Shown here: in pieces, positions 1-6,692 of the stretch
Layout of the letters: each line of letters begins with the position of its first letter
How positions within the stretch are numbered: the stretch's first letter is position 1
Source: an uncultured Porticoccus sp.
Lineage (GTDB): Bacteria > Pseudomonadota > Gammaproteobacteria > Pseudomonadales > Porticoccaceae
DNA: 8,737 bases
Direction: 5' to 3'
Assembly (NCBI GenBank): GCA_950063125.1
Contig: CATLZI010000080.1
Span: 1 to 8,737, forward strand
Program-made: the position numbers and the translations under genes
The notes under the pieces: model-generated
Database searches by the model: none
What the model was told of the DNA's origin: nothing
What the model saw: only the letters and a program-made list of their open reading frames with translations

Positions 1-199
1 TCGGCTGAACCGTGCCCTGGCTCAGCACACTGACCTGGCGACGCGCCGGAATGGCTTTCATGACAGAGATTTCTGGCGGCGCCGGTTCCACCCGGGGCTG
101 CTGAATGGGCTCGGGCCTGATACCGGCCAATACGACCACTACCAGAATGGCCACCAGCACAATCACCAGGGGAACAAGCACTCTTTTTAATCGACCCAT
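1..199 (-). CDS. RND efflux membrane fusion protein (HlyD/AcrA family), N-terminal part
   Basis: This is a partial gene running off the left edge; about 66 codons are visible. The protein starts MGRLKRVLVPL, then has one hydrophobic segment (about residues 7-27, rich in V, L and I), a proline-rich linker (PEPIQQPRVEPAPPE) and a beta-type stretch ending in SQGTVQP. A single inner-membrane anchor followed by a 'xGTVxP' strand is typical of periplasmic adaptor subunits of tripartite RND pumps, where the next segment leads into the biotinyl-lipoyl-like domain. Such adaptors bridge the inner-membrane transporter and the outer-membrane channel. The ATG at 199 is preceded by AAGGA (213-217, 13 bases away, rather long). 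The pump gene would be expected further left, outside the window. The family call rests only on the N-terminus, so the substrate is unknown. Confidence 0.75.
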   Translation of the reverse strand, partial: MGRLKRVLVPLVIVLVAILVVVVLAGIRPEPIQQPRVEPAPPEISVMKAIPARRQVSVLSQGTVQP

Positions 200-235
200 C
201 GTCTGTTGATTATCCTTCTAATTGGGAAAAGTGAC

Positions 236-256
236 ATTATCACAGGATCACGTGAT
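236..256 (-). promoter_or_regulatory. Candidate extended -10 promoter and palindromic operator for the efflux adaptor gene
   Basis: On the minus strand, positions 244-236 read TGTGATAAT, an extended -10 element (TGn plus GATAAT, five of six consensus bases), placing transcription start about 30 bases before the ATG at 199. No good -35 box is visible, which extended -10 promoters can tolerate. Just upstream, within what would be the spacer, is a perfect 10-base palindrome, ATCACGTGAT (247-256). A repressor site there would fit the usual control of RND pumps by TetR- or MarR-type regulators, but no regulator gene is in the window. The promoter is a motif reading; the operator is inference. Confidence 0.4.
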
Positions 257-410
257 ATCCCGGCCCTTACAGCAACCAAACGGTCAGTAATCTGCCGAAA
301 ATACAAATCTCACCTCTAAACAGTTGCTGTCATCAAAGCTTCTTCAATATGCCATGCCCCCGTCATCTGAGGCCACTAAGTTTCCAACAAAGCTCTGCAA
401 TCAAGAACTG

Positions 411-415
411 TGAGG
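411..415 (+). promoter_or_regulatory. Ribosome binding site that places the LpxH-like start at 422
   Basis: TGAGG lies 6 bases upstream of ATG 422. A longer reading with GTG at 410 would put this Shine-Dalgarno inside the gene and has no comparable site before it, so ATG 422 is preferred. Confidence 0.65.
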
Positions 416-421
416 CCAGCT

Positions 422-1228
422 ATGCACTATAACGCCATATGGCTATCGGACATTCATTTGGGCTACCGGGACTGCAAGGCAAATTTCTTGCTAGACTTCC
501 TCAATAAAACCCACACCAACCGGCTCTATCTGGTGGGTGATGTGGTCGATTTGTGGGCAATGAAACGCTCTTTTCTCTGGCCACCCAGTCATCACGAGGT
601 GTTGCGCAAAATCATCGATCTGGCGAATAACGGCACCCGGGTGATTTATATACCGGGCAATCACGATGATCTGATGAGAGAAGTGGCTGGTACCGTACTT
701 CTCAATATCGAGATCCACCAGCAATTTGTCCACACCACCCACGAGGGCAAAAAATTACTCTTGCTGCACGGTGATGAGTTCGATCATGCCGTGCTGTGCA
801 ACCGGTTTGCGCGCCTGGCGGGGGACGCCGGCTACAGCCTGCTGCTACATTTTAACCGCTGGAGCAACGTATTGAGACGTTGGTGGGGGTTGCCCTACTG
901 GTCGCTGGCTCAGTATGTGAAAAACCGGGTCAGAAATGCCCGTGCGGCGATCATCGCTTTTGAAGAAGCCGCAGCCAAGGAAGCCATTCGTCAGGGCGCT
1001 GACGGTATTGTCTGCGGGCACATCCACCAACCGGAAATCCGAACGATCGATGGGGTTCTCTATTGCAATGATGGCGATTGGGTGGAGAGCTGTACAGCAT
1101 TGGTCGAACACCGTCAGGGCAAACTCGAGCTGCTTCACTGGGGTGACCTGCAACAGGCGATCAAATGCGACCAGGCGGCCAATGACAGCTCGATCAGCGC
1201 ACCGTATTCACTACCGCGGCTCTCCTGA
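422..1228 (+). CDS. LpxH-like UDP-2,3-diacylglucosamine diphosphatase family metallophosphoesterase (COG2908)
   Basis: This 268-residue protein has the calcineurin-like phosphoesterase fold. The five metal-binding blocks are visible in order: D10-I-H12, G39-D40, G79-N80-H81-D82, H116-G-D and G199-H200-I-H202. They coordinate a two-metal centre that hydrolyses phosphoesters or pyrophosphates. The overall pattern matches COG2908, whose best-known member, LpxH, cleaves UDP-2,3-diacylglucosamine to lipid X and UMP at the inner membrane during lipid A synthesis. It differs from E. coli LpxH: the third block is GNHDD rather than GNRD, and it is longer than the roughly 240 residues of E. coli LpxH, with an aromatic stretch at about 139-165 that could dip into the membrane. 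It may be a paralogue acting on another substrate, so no lpxH symbol is given. It is divergent from the efflux gene and convergent with ugd, with a 12-base gap and no terminator between the ends. A weak TTGCTG/CAATAT pair (324-350, 15-base spacer) is the only promoter hint. Confidence 0.8.
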   Translation: MHYNAIWLSDIHLGYRDCKANFLLDFLNKTHTNRLYLVGDVVDLWAMKRSFLWPPSHHEVLRKIIDLANNGTRVIYIPGNHDDLMREVAGTVLLNIEIHQQFVHTTHEGKKLLLLHGDEFDHAVLCNRFARLAGDAGYSLLLHFNRWSNVLRRWWGLPYWSLAQYVKNRVRNARAAIIAFEEAAAKEAIRQGADGIVCGHIHQPEIRTIDGVLYCNDGDWVESCTALVEHRQGKLELLHWGDLQQAIKCDQAANDSSISAPYSLPRLS

Positions 1229-1240
1229 AGGACAACGGCT

Positions 1241-2638
1241 TCAGGTCACTGCCTCCGCCAGCGTATTGCACGCCCCAATCACTGCAGGGCCACTGTTGAC
1301 CCCCTGTTTCACGACACCCGTCCGCCCCATCGCCAGGTAATCAAAACCGGCTTCGGCAACCCGCCTGGGATCAAACAGGTTGCGGCCATCGACAATCATG
1401 GGTCGATTCATTTTCTCGGCAAGCGCCACGAAGTCAGGGGCCCAGAAGTGTTTCCATTCTGTACAGATCACCAACGCATCGGCACCTTTCGCCGCAGACT
1501 CCTTGGTGCCCACCAGCACCAGATCGTCGCGATCCCCATAGATGCGCTGACACTCCTCCATGGCGCGTGGGTCATATGCCTGCACCAGGGCGCCATGCTG
1601 CCAGAGAGACTCCAGTAGCACCCTGCTCGGGGCCTCGCGCATATCGTCGGTTCGAGGCTTGAATGCCAGCCCCCACACGGCAATGGTTTTCCCCTTCAGG
1701 TCACCATTAAAGTAATGATAGAGCTTCTCAAACAACCGCTGTTTCTGCTCGCTGTTGACCTGCTGTACCGCCGACAGCAGGGGGGTGCGGTAACCCACCT
1801 TTTCAGCCGTCACCTGTAGGGCACGAACATCCTTTGGAAAACAGGAGCCACCGTAGCCACAACCGGGGTAAATAAAATGGTAGCCAATGCGGGGGTCCGC
1901 ACCAATGCCCAGACGAACTTTTTCGATATCGGCACCCAGGTATTCGGCAAGATTCGCTATCTCATTGATAAAACTGATTTTGGTGGCCAGCATCGCATTT
2001 GCAGCGTATTTGGTCAGTTCCGCTGAGCGGACGTCCATGACCATCAACTTTTCATGATTTCGATTAAACGGCGCATAAAGTTCCCGCATAATGCCGGTAG
2101 CCCGCTCGGAACCAGTGCCAAGTACAATCCGGTCCGGCTTCATAAAATCACCGATGGCTGCACCTTCTTTCAGAAACTCGGGGTTTGAGACCACGTCAAA
2201 GGGTATATCGAGCGCACGATGATGGAGCTTCTTTTCTACCCGGGCTCTCACTTCATCGGCTGTGCCCACGGGCACGGTGGATTTATTGACGATTACGGCA
2301 GAGTCCTGCAGATACCGGCCAATGCTGTCTGCCACTGACAGCACATGCCGGGTGTCCGCCTCACCATCTTCATCACAGGGCGTACCCACGGCGATAAAAA
2401 TCACTTCACCGTGGGTAACGGCTTCGGCAGCATCGGTCGTAAATATCAACGATCCCTCCCGTTGCGTCTCTACCAGGTAGTCCTCCAGACCGGGTTCAAA
2501 AATAGGGGCTATCCCTCGACGCAACGCATCTATCTTCAGTGCATCCTGATCAATACAGGAAACCTGATGGCCAACATGGGCAAGACACACACTGGTCACC
2601 AACCCCACATAGCCTCCACCAAATACCGTCACTCTCAT
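1241..2638 (-). CDS. ugd: UDP-glucose 6-dehydrogenase
   Basis: This 465-residue enzyme oxidises UDP-glucose twice with NAD+ to UDP-glucuronate in the cytoplasm. The product is a precursor for exopolysaccharides, capsule and some lipid A modifications. The N-terminal Rossmann domain opens with [12 protein letters not shown] (G7-x-G9-x-x-G12). It is followed by KSTVPVGT (119-126), NPEFLKEG (152-159) and the helical dimerisation core around [12 protein letters not shown] (209-220). The catalytic cysteine is C266 in GGSCFPKD, and the C-terminal UDP-binding domain carries [18 protein letters not shown] (321-338). Length and motifs fit the bacterial family, with about 26 residues past the usual end at YLAMGR. 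ATG 2638 is chosen over GTG 2647 because GGGG sits 8 bases before it and family members begin at M-R/K-V-T-V-F-G. The gene stands alone, divergent from gshA. GDP-mannose dehydrogenase shares this fold but is less likely given the close Ugd motif match. Confidence 0.93.
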   Translation of the reverse strand: MRVTVFGGGYVGLVTSVCLAHVGHQVSCIDQDALKIDALRRGIAPIFEPGLEDYLVETQREGSLIFTTDAAEAVTHGEVIFIAVGTPCDEDGEADTRHVLSVADSIGRYLQDSAVIVNKSTVPVGTADEVRARVEKKLHHRALDIPFDVVSNPEFLKEGAAIGDFMKPDRIVLGTGSERATGIMRELYAPFNRNHEKLMVMDVRSAELTKYAANAMLATKISFINEIANLAEYLGADIEKVRLGIGADPRIGYHFIYPGCGYGGSCFPKDVRALQVTAEKVGYRTPLLSAVQQVNSEQKQRLFEKLYHYFNGDLKGKTIAVWGLAFKPRTDDMREAPSRVLLESLWQHGALVQAYDPRAMEECQRIYGDRDDLVLVGTKESAAKGADALVICTEWKHFWAPDFVALAEKMNRPMIVDGRNLFDPRRVAEAGFDYLAMGRTGVVKQGVNSGPAVIGACNTLAEAVT

Positions 2639-2860
2639 TCCACACACCCCATCATTTGAGTGGATTCATGGTGTGACTGTGGCATGACAGCCTTATGGCA
2701 TTTTTTTTGGGGTTTTGTGACAGCCCCCGGGCTCTTGCAATAGCGGCAATTCAGTTACACTTAGCTGGCCGTAAACCATCAACTTTCAAACCTTTGCTCT
2801 GCCGGGTGCTACTTGCCGGGGAAGACAAGAAAACGATCTTGGCCTGATAAGGAATTTAAC
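2639..2860. promoter_or_regulatory. Divergent ugd/gshA intergenic region with a weak gshA promoter candidate
   Basis: These 222 bases must drive ugd leftward and the gshA operon rightward. For gshA the best pair is TTGCAA (2735-2740) and TACACT (2756-2761), each matching four of six consensus bases, but the 15-base spacer is short, so this is tentative. A T-tract (T8, G4, T4 at 2701-2716) is an A-rich tract on the ugd strand and could act as an UP-like or bendable element. No convincing -35/-10 pair was found for ugd. No hairpin or small gene was recognised. Confidence 0.3.
2849..2853 (+). promoter_or_regulatory. Ribosome binding site that places the gshA start at TTG 2861
   Basis: AAGGA lies 7 bases upstream of TTG 2861. 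An earlier in-frame TTG at 2813 has no comparable site and would add 16 residues that look unlike the family's N-terminus. The nearest in-frame ATG is at 2927, within the conserved GIEKE region, and is too late. Confidence 0.7.
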
Positions 2861-4447
2861 TTGCCGCTACTAAAAAACCGTTTGGCCCTGCTGACTGCCG
2901 CGACCGGGGAACAGCTCCTGACCAAGATGATCAGGGGTATTGAGAAAGAGAGCCTACGGGTGACACCGGCCGGCAAACTGGCACAGACCCCCCACCCGCC
3001 GGCATTGGGGGCTGCGTTGACCCACCCGAAAATCACCACGGATTACTCAGAGGCGTTACTGGAATTCATTACCCCACCTACCAGTGATGCCGACCTGGTA
3101 TTGCAAACCCTGGAGGATATCCACCGCTTCACTTACCACAGGATTGGCGATGAATTGCTTTGGGCCAACAGTATGCCCTGCCAGCTCAGTGGCGACAGTG
3201 ATATTCCGGTGGGCTATTACGGCACCTCCAATATCGGCAAAATGAAAAGTGTTTACCGGGTTGGTCTGGGCCACCGCTATGGCCGACTGATGCAAACGAT
3301 TGCCGGTATCCACTACAATTTTTCAGCCCCGGATTCACTCTGGGAGATGTTGCGCAAGGCAGAGAATCCCGGCCAGTCGCTACAGAATTTTAAAACTGAA
3401 AACTACTTTGCCCTGATTCGCAATTTCCGCCGTTACTTTTGGTTATTACTCTATTTGTTCGGTGCGTCGCCCGGGGTTTGCCGCAGCTTTGTCAGAGGTC
3501 GTGAGCATCGCCTGATACCCTTTGGCAAAGACGATCACAGCCTCTACGCGCCCGACGCCACATCACTGAGAATGGGCGACTTGGGTTATCAAAGCACGGC
3601 CCAGGAGCAACTGATTGTCTGTTATAACGATCTGCGCAGCTACGTGACCACCCTTCGCGGTGCGCTGGTCAAACCCTATCCGGCATACGAATCGGTAGGA
3701 CTCAAAGATCGCCATGGCGAGTACCATCAACTGAGCACCCATTTACTGCAGATTGAAAACGAGTTTTACAGCACCATCCGGCCAAAGCGGACGACCAACA
3801 CCGAAGAGACACCATTGAGGGCCCTGTGGGATCGCGGTGTTGAGTATATTGAGGTGCGTTGTATTGACCTGAACCCTTACCAACCGCTGGGCATTGATCG
3901 TGAGCAGATAGATTTCCTCGACATTTTTCTGCTCACTTGCCTATTGGCCAGCAGCCGGGACACCGATGACCAGGAATACCGAAATATTCTGGATAATCAG
4001 CGGCGCACGGTTTATCGGGGAAGAGATCCTCAACTCACCCTCCGGGATGGGGGAAGTGACCGATCACTTGTCGAGTGGGCCGAAGCAATTTTTGCCGACA
4101 TGGCACCAGTGGCTGACATGCTGGATGATCACCATGGCGATGACCGTTACCAAAAAACGTTGTTGTCACTCCGCCGTCGGCTGAAGGATCCCTCTCTGAC
4201 CCCCTCCGCCCGGATGCTGGAGGAAATGGCAGGCACTAACCAGACATTCTTTCGGGTCGCCATGAAATATGCCACCCAGCACCGCGAATACTTCCTGGAC
4301 ACGCCTCTGGACCGGGAGACGGAGGCACACTACCAACAGCTGGCCCGCGATTCCCTGCGACAACAACAGGAGATTGAGCAGCGCGATGACCGAAGTTTTG
4401 ACCAGTTTCTGGCCGATTATTACCGGCAGTATGATTTTCAGCTGTGA
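2861..4447 (+). CDS. gshA: Glutamate-cysteine ligase (gamma-glutamylcysteine synthetase), proteobacterial GshA type
   Basis: This enzyme joins L-glutamate and L-cysteine at the expense of ATP, the first and rate-limiting step of glutathione synthesis in the cytoplasm. From TTG 2861 it has 528 residues, close to the 518 of E. coli GshA. Recognisable blocks are GIEKESLRV (26-34, a metal-binding acidic region), ALTHPKITTDYSEALLEFITP (52-71), YYGTSNIGKMKSVYRVGLG (119-137), MQTIAGIHYNFS (144-155) and EYIEVRCIDLNPYQP (328-342). These match gammaproteobacterial class 1 enzymes and not the plant or fused GshF types. It is the first gene of a five-gene plus-strand run; its TGA overlaps the GTG of the next gene by four bases, suggesting translational coupling. 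The second glutathione gene, gshB, is not in the window. The TTG start may limit translation. Confidence 0.95.
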   Translation: MPLLKNRLALLTAATGEQLLTKMIRGIEKESLRVTPAGKLAQTPHPPALGAALTHPKITTDYSEALLEFITPPTSDADLVLQTLEDIHRFTYHRIGDELLWANSMPCQLSGDSDIPVGYYGTSNIGKMKSVYRVGLGHRYGRLMQTIAGIHYNFSAPDSLWEMLRKAENPGQSLQNFKTENYFALIRNFRRYFWLLLYLFGASPGVCRSFVRGREHRLIPFGKDDHSLYAPDATSLRMGDLGYQSTAQEQLIVCYNDLRSYVTTLRGALVKPYPAYESVGLKDRHGEYHQLSTHLLQIENEFYSTIRPKRTTNTEETPLRALWDRGVEYIEVRCIDLNPYQPLGIDREQIDFLDIFLLTCLLASSRDTDDQEYRNILDNQRRTVYRGRDPQLTLRDGGSDRSLVEWAEAIFADMAPVADMLDDHHGDDRYQKTLLSLRRRLKDPSLTPSARMLEEMAGTNQTFFRVAMKYATQHREYFLDTPLDRETEAHYQQLARDSLRQQQEIEQRDDRSFDQFLADYYRQYDFQL

Positions 4448-5025
4448 ACTATCTCGCCCATCTCCATCTGGCAGGCCAATGTCCGGAACAGATGATCGGT
4501 GGGTTACTGGGTGATTTCGTCAAGGGTCCCCTCCGGGGAGACTACCCGCCAGCGATCGAGGCGGGGATTTTACTGCATCGAAAAATAGACGTTTTTACCG
4601 ACAATCTTCCGGCCGTCCGGACTGCCATCACTCGCTTCGAACCGCCCTACCGGCGTTTTGGCGGGATACTGCTCGACCTCTGCTACGACCACTTTCTGGC
4701 CGATAACTGGTCGAGGTATCACCATCGTCCCCTCACAGACTTCTGCCAGGATTTTTACCGCGACCTGTCCGCTTATGCAGAGATTTTACCGGACAGGGCC
4801 AAGCGTTTCAGTGAAGTGGCGCCCCAGGTAAACTGGCTTGAAAACTATGCACAGTTTCAAAATCTGGAATATATGCTGGAACGCATCGGTCAACGTTTTA
4901 AAACACCAATACCTCTCCACCAGGCTTTCCCCGAACTGCAGCGAGACTACCGGTTATTGTCCAATGAGTTTCACCAGATCTTTCCTCTGTTGATTGAGTT
5001 TACTGAAAGCCAACGTCTAAAATGA
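4444..5025 (+). CDS. acpH: Acyl carrier protein phosphodiesterase (AcpH/YajB family)
   Basis: This 193-residue protein, the same length as E. coli AcpH (YajB), begins MNYLAHLHLA, as that family does. AcpH hydrolyses the 4'-phosphopantetheine arm from holo-acyl carrier protein, giving apo-ACP, and belongs to a non-canonical branch of the HD phosphatase fold. Conserved metal-site candidates are H6 and H8, D24 in LLGDFVKG, H45 and D49 in LLHRKIDVFTDNLP (43-56), and D82-H83 in LLDLCYDHFLADNWS (76-90). The GTG start overlaps the gshA stop (GTGA at 4444-4447) and has no separate ribosome binding site, so translation is probably coupled to gshA. It is followed 25 bases later by dsbB. The link to glutathione synthesis is not obvious, although pantetheine and glutathione both draw on the cysteine pool (inference). 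Confidence 0.9.
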   Translation: MNYLAHLHLAGQCPEQMIGGLLGDFVKGPLRGDYPPAIEAGILLHRKIDVFTDNLPAVRTAITRFEPPYRRFGGILLDLCYDHFLADNWSRYHHRPLTDFCQDFYRDLSAYAEILPDRAKRFSEVAPQVNWLENYAQFQNLEYMLERIGQRFKTPIPLHQAFPELQRDYRLLSNEFHQIFPLLIEFTESQRLK

Positions 5026-5050
5026 ATGGCCTCCTGAAGGGAATAATCCA

Positions 5051-5530
5051 ATGATACCGACGACCAGACAGACCAATCTGGTGATCTTTCTCGGCTGCAC
5101 GCTGTTGATCCTGATCGCGCTCTACATGCAACACATAATGGGACTGGTTCCCTGTTACCTGTGTGTCACCCAGCGGGTATTCGTCATAACCACCGGACTT
5201 ATCGCCCTGCTGGCATTTCTTCACCGCCGGCACACTCGCTTTTACGGTGCTATCACCGCCCTCAGCGCACTGGCAGGTGGTTTTTTCTCCGGCAAACAGC
5301 TCTGGTTGCAACATCTGCCAGAGGAGCGGGTTCCCGCCTGCGGACCACCGGTGGAATACCTGTTTGACGTTTTCAAGTTCAGCGATGCGTTGGGCATGCT
5401 GCTGCGCGGTGACGGCAACTGTGCCGAGGTGCAATGGCTGTTTCTCGGTCTCAGCATTCCCGGTTGGACTCTGGTTTGTTTTCTCCTGCTGGCTGCGCTG
5501 GGTGTGTGGCAAATGGTTCGCCGCCAGTGA
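5051..5530 (+). CDS. dsbB: Disulfide bond formation protein DsbB (inner-membrane quinone-linked thiol oxidase)
   Basis: DsbB reoxidises periplasmic DsbA and passes the electrons to membrane quinone. This 159-residue protein has four predicted membrane segments (about 10-30, 43-58, 65-85 and 133-155). It carries both redox pairs: C35-Y-L-C38 just after the first segment, and C97 (ACGPP) with C124 (GNCAE) in the long second periplasmic loop. R42, four residues after C38, matches the arginine that contacts quinone in E. coli DsbB. The start ATG 5051 has an AAGGGA site at 5037-5042, 8 bases upstream. The stop overlaps the lrgA GTG by four bases. No dsbA is visible here. In P. aeruginosa a DsbB paralogue (dsbH) lies next to algQ, so this could be the orthologue of that paralogue; the motifs do not separate DsbB from DsbH. 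Confidence 0.92.
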   Translation: MIPTTRQTNLVIFLGCTLLILIALYMQHIMGLVPCYLCVTQRVFVITTGLIALLAFLHRRHTRFYGAITALSALAGGFFSGKQLWLQHLPEERVPACGPPVEYLFDVFKFSDALGMLLRGDGNCAEVQWLFLGLSIPGWTLVCFLLLAALGVWQMVRRQ

Positions 5531-5886
5531 ATTTGCTGCGTGGACTCGCCGTACTGATCCTGTTTCAGGGCATTGGTGAGGGGATCAGTCACATCGCCGG
5601 GATACCGGTACCCGGGCCGGTAATCGGCATGGTCCTGTTATTTCTGGCACTGCAGTTCAGCCACACGGAAACACCGGCCTGGCTGGGGCGAACGGGCCAC
5701 TCACTGATCCGCTGGCTGTCTCTGATGTTCCTGCCCGCCTGCACCGGCCTGTTTTTTCTGCCCGACATTTCCCGGGACCAATGGCTCCCCATCGCCGGGG
5801 CCATTGTTCTTGCAACCCTGCTAACACTGCTATTGGCGGCCCTGTTGATGCAAAAACTGATGCCCGCTGAGGGCGAGCGTCCATGA
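5527..5886 (+). CDS. lrgA: CidA/LrgA family holin-like membrane protein
   Basis: This small 119-residue membrane protein has four hydrophobic segments (about 4-24, 27-45, 58-78 and 88-110) and a short charged tail. Family signatures are LFQGIGEGIS (12-21), IPVPGPVIGMVLLFLAL (26-42) and SLMFLPACTGLFF (65-77). In Gram-positive bacteria CidA/LrgA proteins act as holin or antiholin-like partners of CidB/LrgB, affecting murein hydrolase activity, cell lysis and carbon-metabolite export. The role in proteobacteria is poorly defined. The start is GTG 5527, overlapping the dsbB stop as GTGA. A reading frame open further upstream (to 5434) would add 31 residues that overlap dsbB and do not resemble the family. 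The single cysteine, C72, sits in the third segment. Its own stop overlaps the lrgB start by four bases. Confidence 0.9.
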   Translation: MNLLRGLAVLILFQGIGEGISHIAGIPVPGPVIGMVLLFLALQFSHTETPAWLGRTGHSLIRWLSLMFLPACTGLFFLPDISRDQWLPIAGAIVLATLLTLLLAALLMQKLMPAEGERP

Positions 5887-6590
5887 CAGAGCGGCTGGCC
5901 AGTATCCTGCTGTTGGCACTGACCTTTGCTGCTTTCGCCGCCGCTCTCTGGCTGTATCGGGCCAATCGGGGTCGGCCCACCCTGCAGGCGCTGATGCACC
6001 CGCTGGTCACCGGTCCGTTAATGGTAAGTGCCATATTGGTCGCCACCCATATTGATTACGACCAATACCGGGAGGCCAATCAACTGTTCTTTTTTTTGCT
6101 GGGCACCACGACCGTCGCGCTGGCAATTCCGCTTCACCAGCAATTTCATCATATTAGCCGGCTGTTCAGGCCACTAATTATTACGCTGATATTTGGTGCC
6201 AGTTTTGCCGTGGCAAGTGCCCTGGTGATCGCCTGGTTACTGGGTGGCTCCATAGAGACACTGATTTCATTGGCACCCAAATCAGTCACCACCCCTATCG
6301 CCCTTGGCCTGTCGGAAAAGATTGGCGGTCTGCCCGCGCTGACTGCCGGGGTGGTTGTGTTTACCGGTGTTGTGGGAGCGGTGCTGGGCCCACTGATTTT
6401 TCGTTGGCTGGGTATCACGGACGACCGGATCATTGGCTTTGTCACAGGAATTTGTGCGCACGGGGTCGGGACAACCAGGGCCTTTGAAATAAGCGCCCGT
6501 TGCGGCGCTTTCGCCAGCCTGGGCCTTGGCATGACCGGTGCACTGACAGCTTTCAGCCTGCCGTGGCTGGTCATTTTTTTCCTCGATTAG
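5883..6590 (+). CDS. lrgB: CidB/LrgB family membrane protein
   Basis: This 235-residue integral membrane protein is the usual partner of LrgA, here joined by an ATGA overlap at 5883-5886. Its sequence shows the family's three best signatures: LLGTTTVALAIPLH (72-85), LAPKSVTTPIALGLSE (130-145) and GICAHGVGTTRAFE (189-202). Hydrophobic segments are at about 6-25, 40-55, 67-84, 97-120, 150-175 and 212-233, some of which may be re-entrant or paired. LrgB-type proteins are linked with LrgA to control of autolysis and, in some species, to pyruvate or glycolate transport; the substrate here cannot be read from sequence. It is the last gene of the gshA-led run; the following 102 bases hold a hairpin and a new promoter. 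Two cysteines are present, C191 and C207. Confidence 0.93.
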   Translation: MTERLASILLLALTFAAFAAALWLYRANRGRPTLQALMHPLVTGPLMVSAILVATHIDYDQYREANQLFFFLLGTTTVALAIPLHQQFHHISRLFRPLIITLIFGASFAVASALVIAWLLGGSIETLISLAPKSVTTPIALGLSEKIGGLPALTAGVVVFTGVVGAVLGPLIFRWLGITDDRIIGFVTGICAHGVGTTRAFEISARCGAFASLGLGMTGALTAFSLPWLVIFFLD

Positions 6591-6622
6591 CCCTGACAGC
6601 CAGTGTGGCCGTGCGCGCCTAA

Positions 6623-6643
6623 TGTGTGCTTGCCACGCACACA
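6623..6643. repeat. Inverted repeat between lrgB and rsd, overlapping the rsd -35 box
   Basis: The perfect 7-base arms are TGTGTGC (6623-6629) and GCACACA (6637-6643), around a 7-base centre. The site begins 33 bases after the lrgB stop. It could be a weak end signal for the operon, but the following CTGTTTCCC is a poor T-tract. It spans the -35 hexamer of the rsd promoter, so a regulator-binding site is the alternative. Confidence 0.45.
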
Positions 6644-6658
6644 CTGTTTCCCTATGCT
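6630..6658 (+). promoter_or_regulatory. Probable sigma70-type promoter for rsd
   Basis: TTGCCA (6630-6635, five of six consensus bases) and TATGCT (6653-6658, four of six) are separated by exactly 17 bases. Transcription would begin near 6665, giving a leader of about 28 bases before ATG 6693. It implies rsd can be expressed apart from the upstream operon. If real, the anti-sigma70 factor would be under sigma70 control, a plausible feedback (inference). Confidence 0.55.
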
Positions 6659-6692
6659 TGGTGCATTCCAACAATCACAAGCAGCACCGTTT

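Noticed and set aside
936..1340. 134-residue plus-strand frame spanning the LpxH-like and ugd 3' ends
   Set aside because: Arginine- and serine-rich out-of-frame translation of two recognised genes, with no ribosome binding site.
2679..2700. Possible hairpin formed by the repeated TGGCA in front of ugd
   Set aside because: The copies are direct repeats, not inverted, so they do not pair.
2735..2761. Clear sigma70 promoter for gshA
   Set aside because: The hexamers match only four of six bases each with a 15-base spacer, so it is kept only as a weak candidate inside the intergenic entry.
5000..5512. 170-residue open frame on the minus strand over dsbB
   Set aside because: It lies fully opposite dsbB, whose motifs are clear, has low-complexity glutamine- and histidine-rich content, and matches no family I know.
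5589..6574. Several minus-strand frames of 129-141 residues opposite lrgA and lrgB
   Set aside because: They are antisense to clear LrgA/LrgB coding sequence, a usual effect of GC-rich codon positions.
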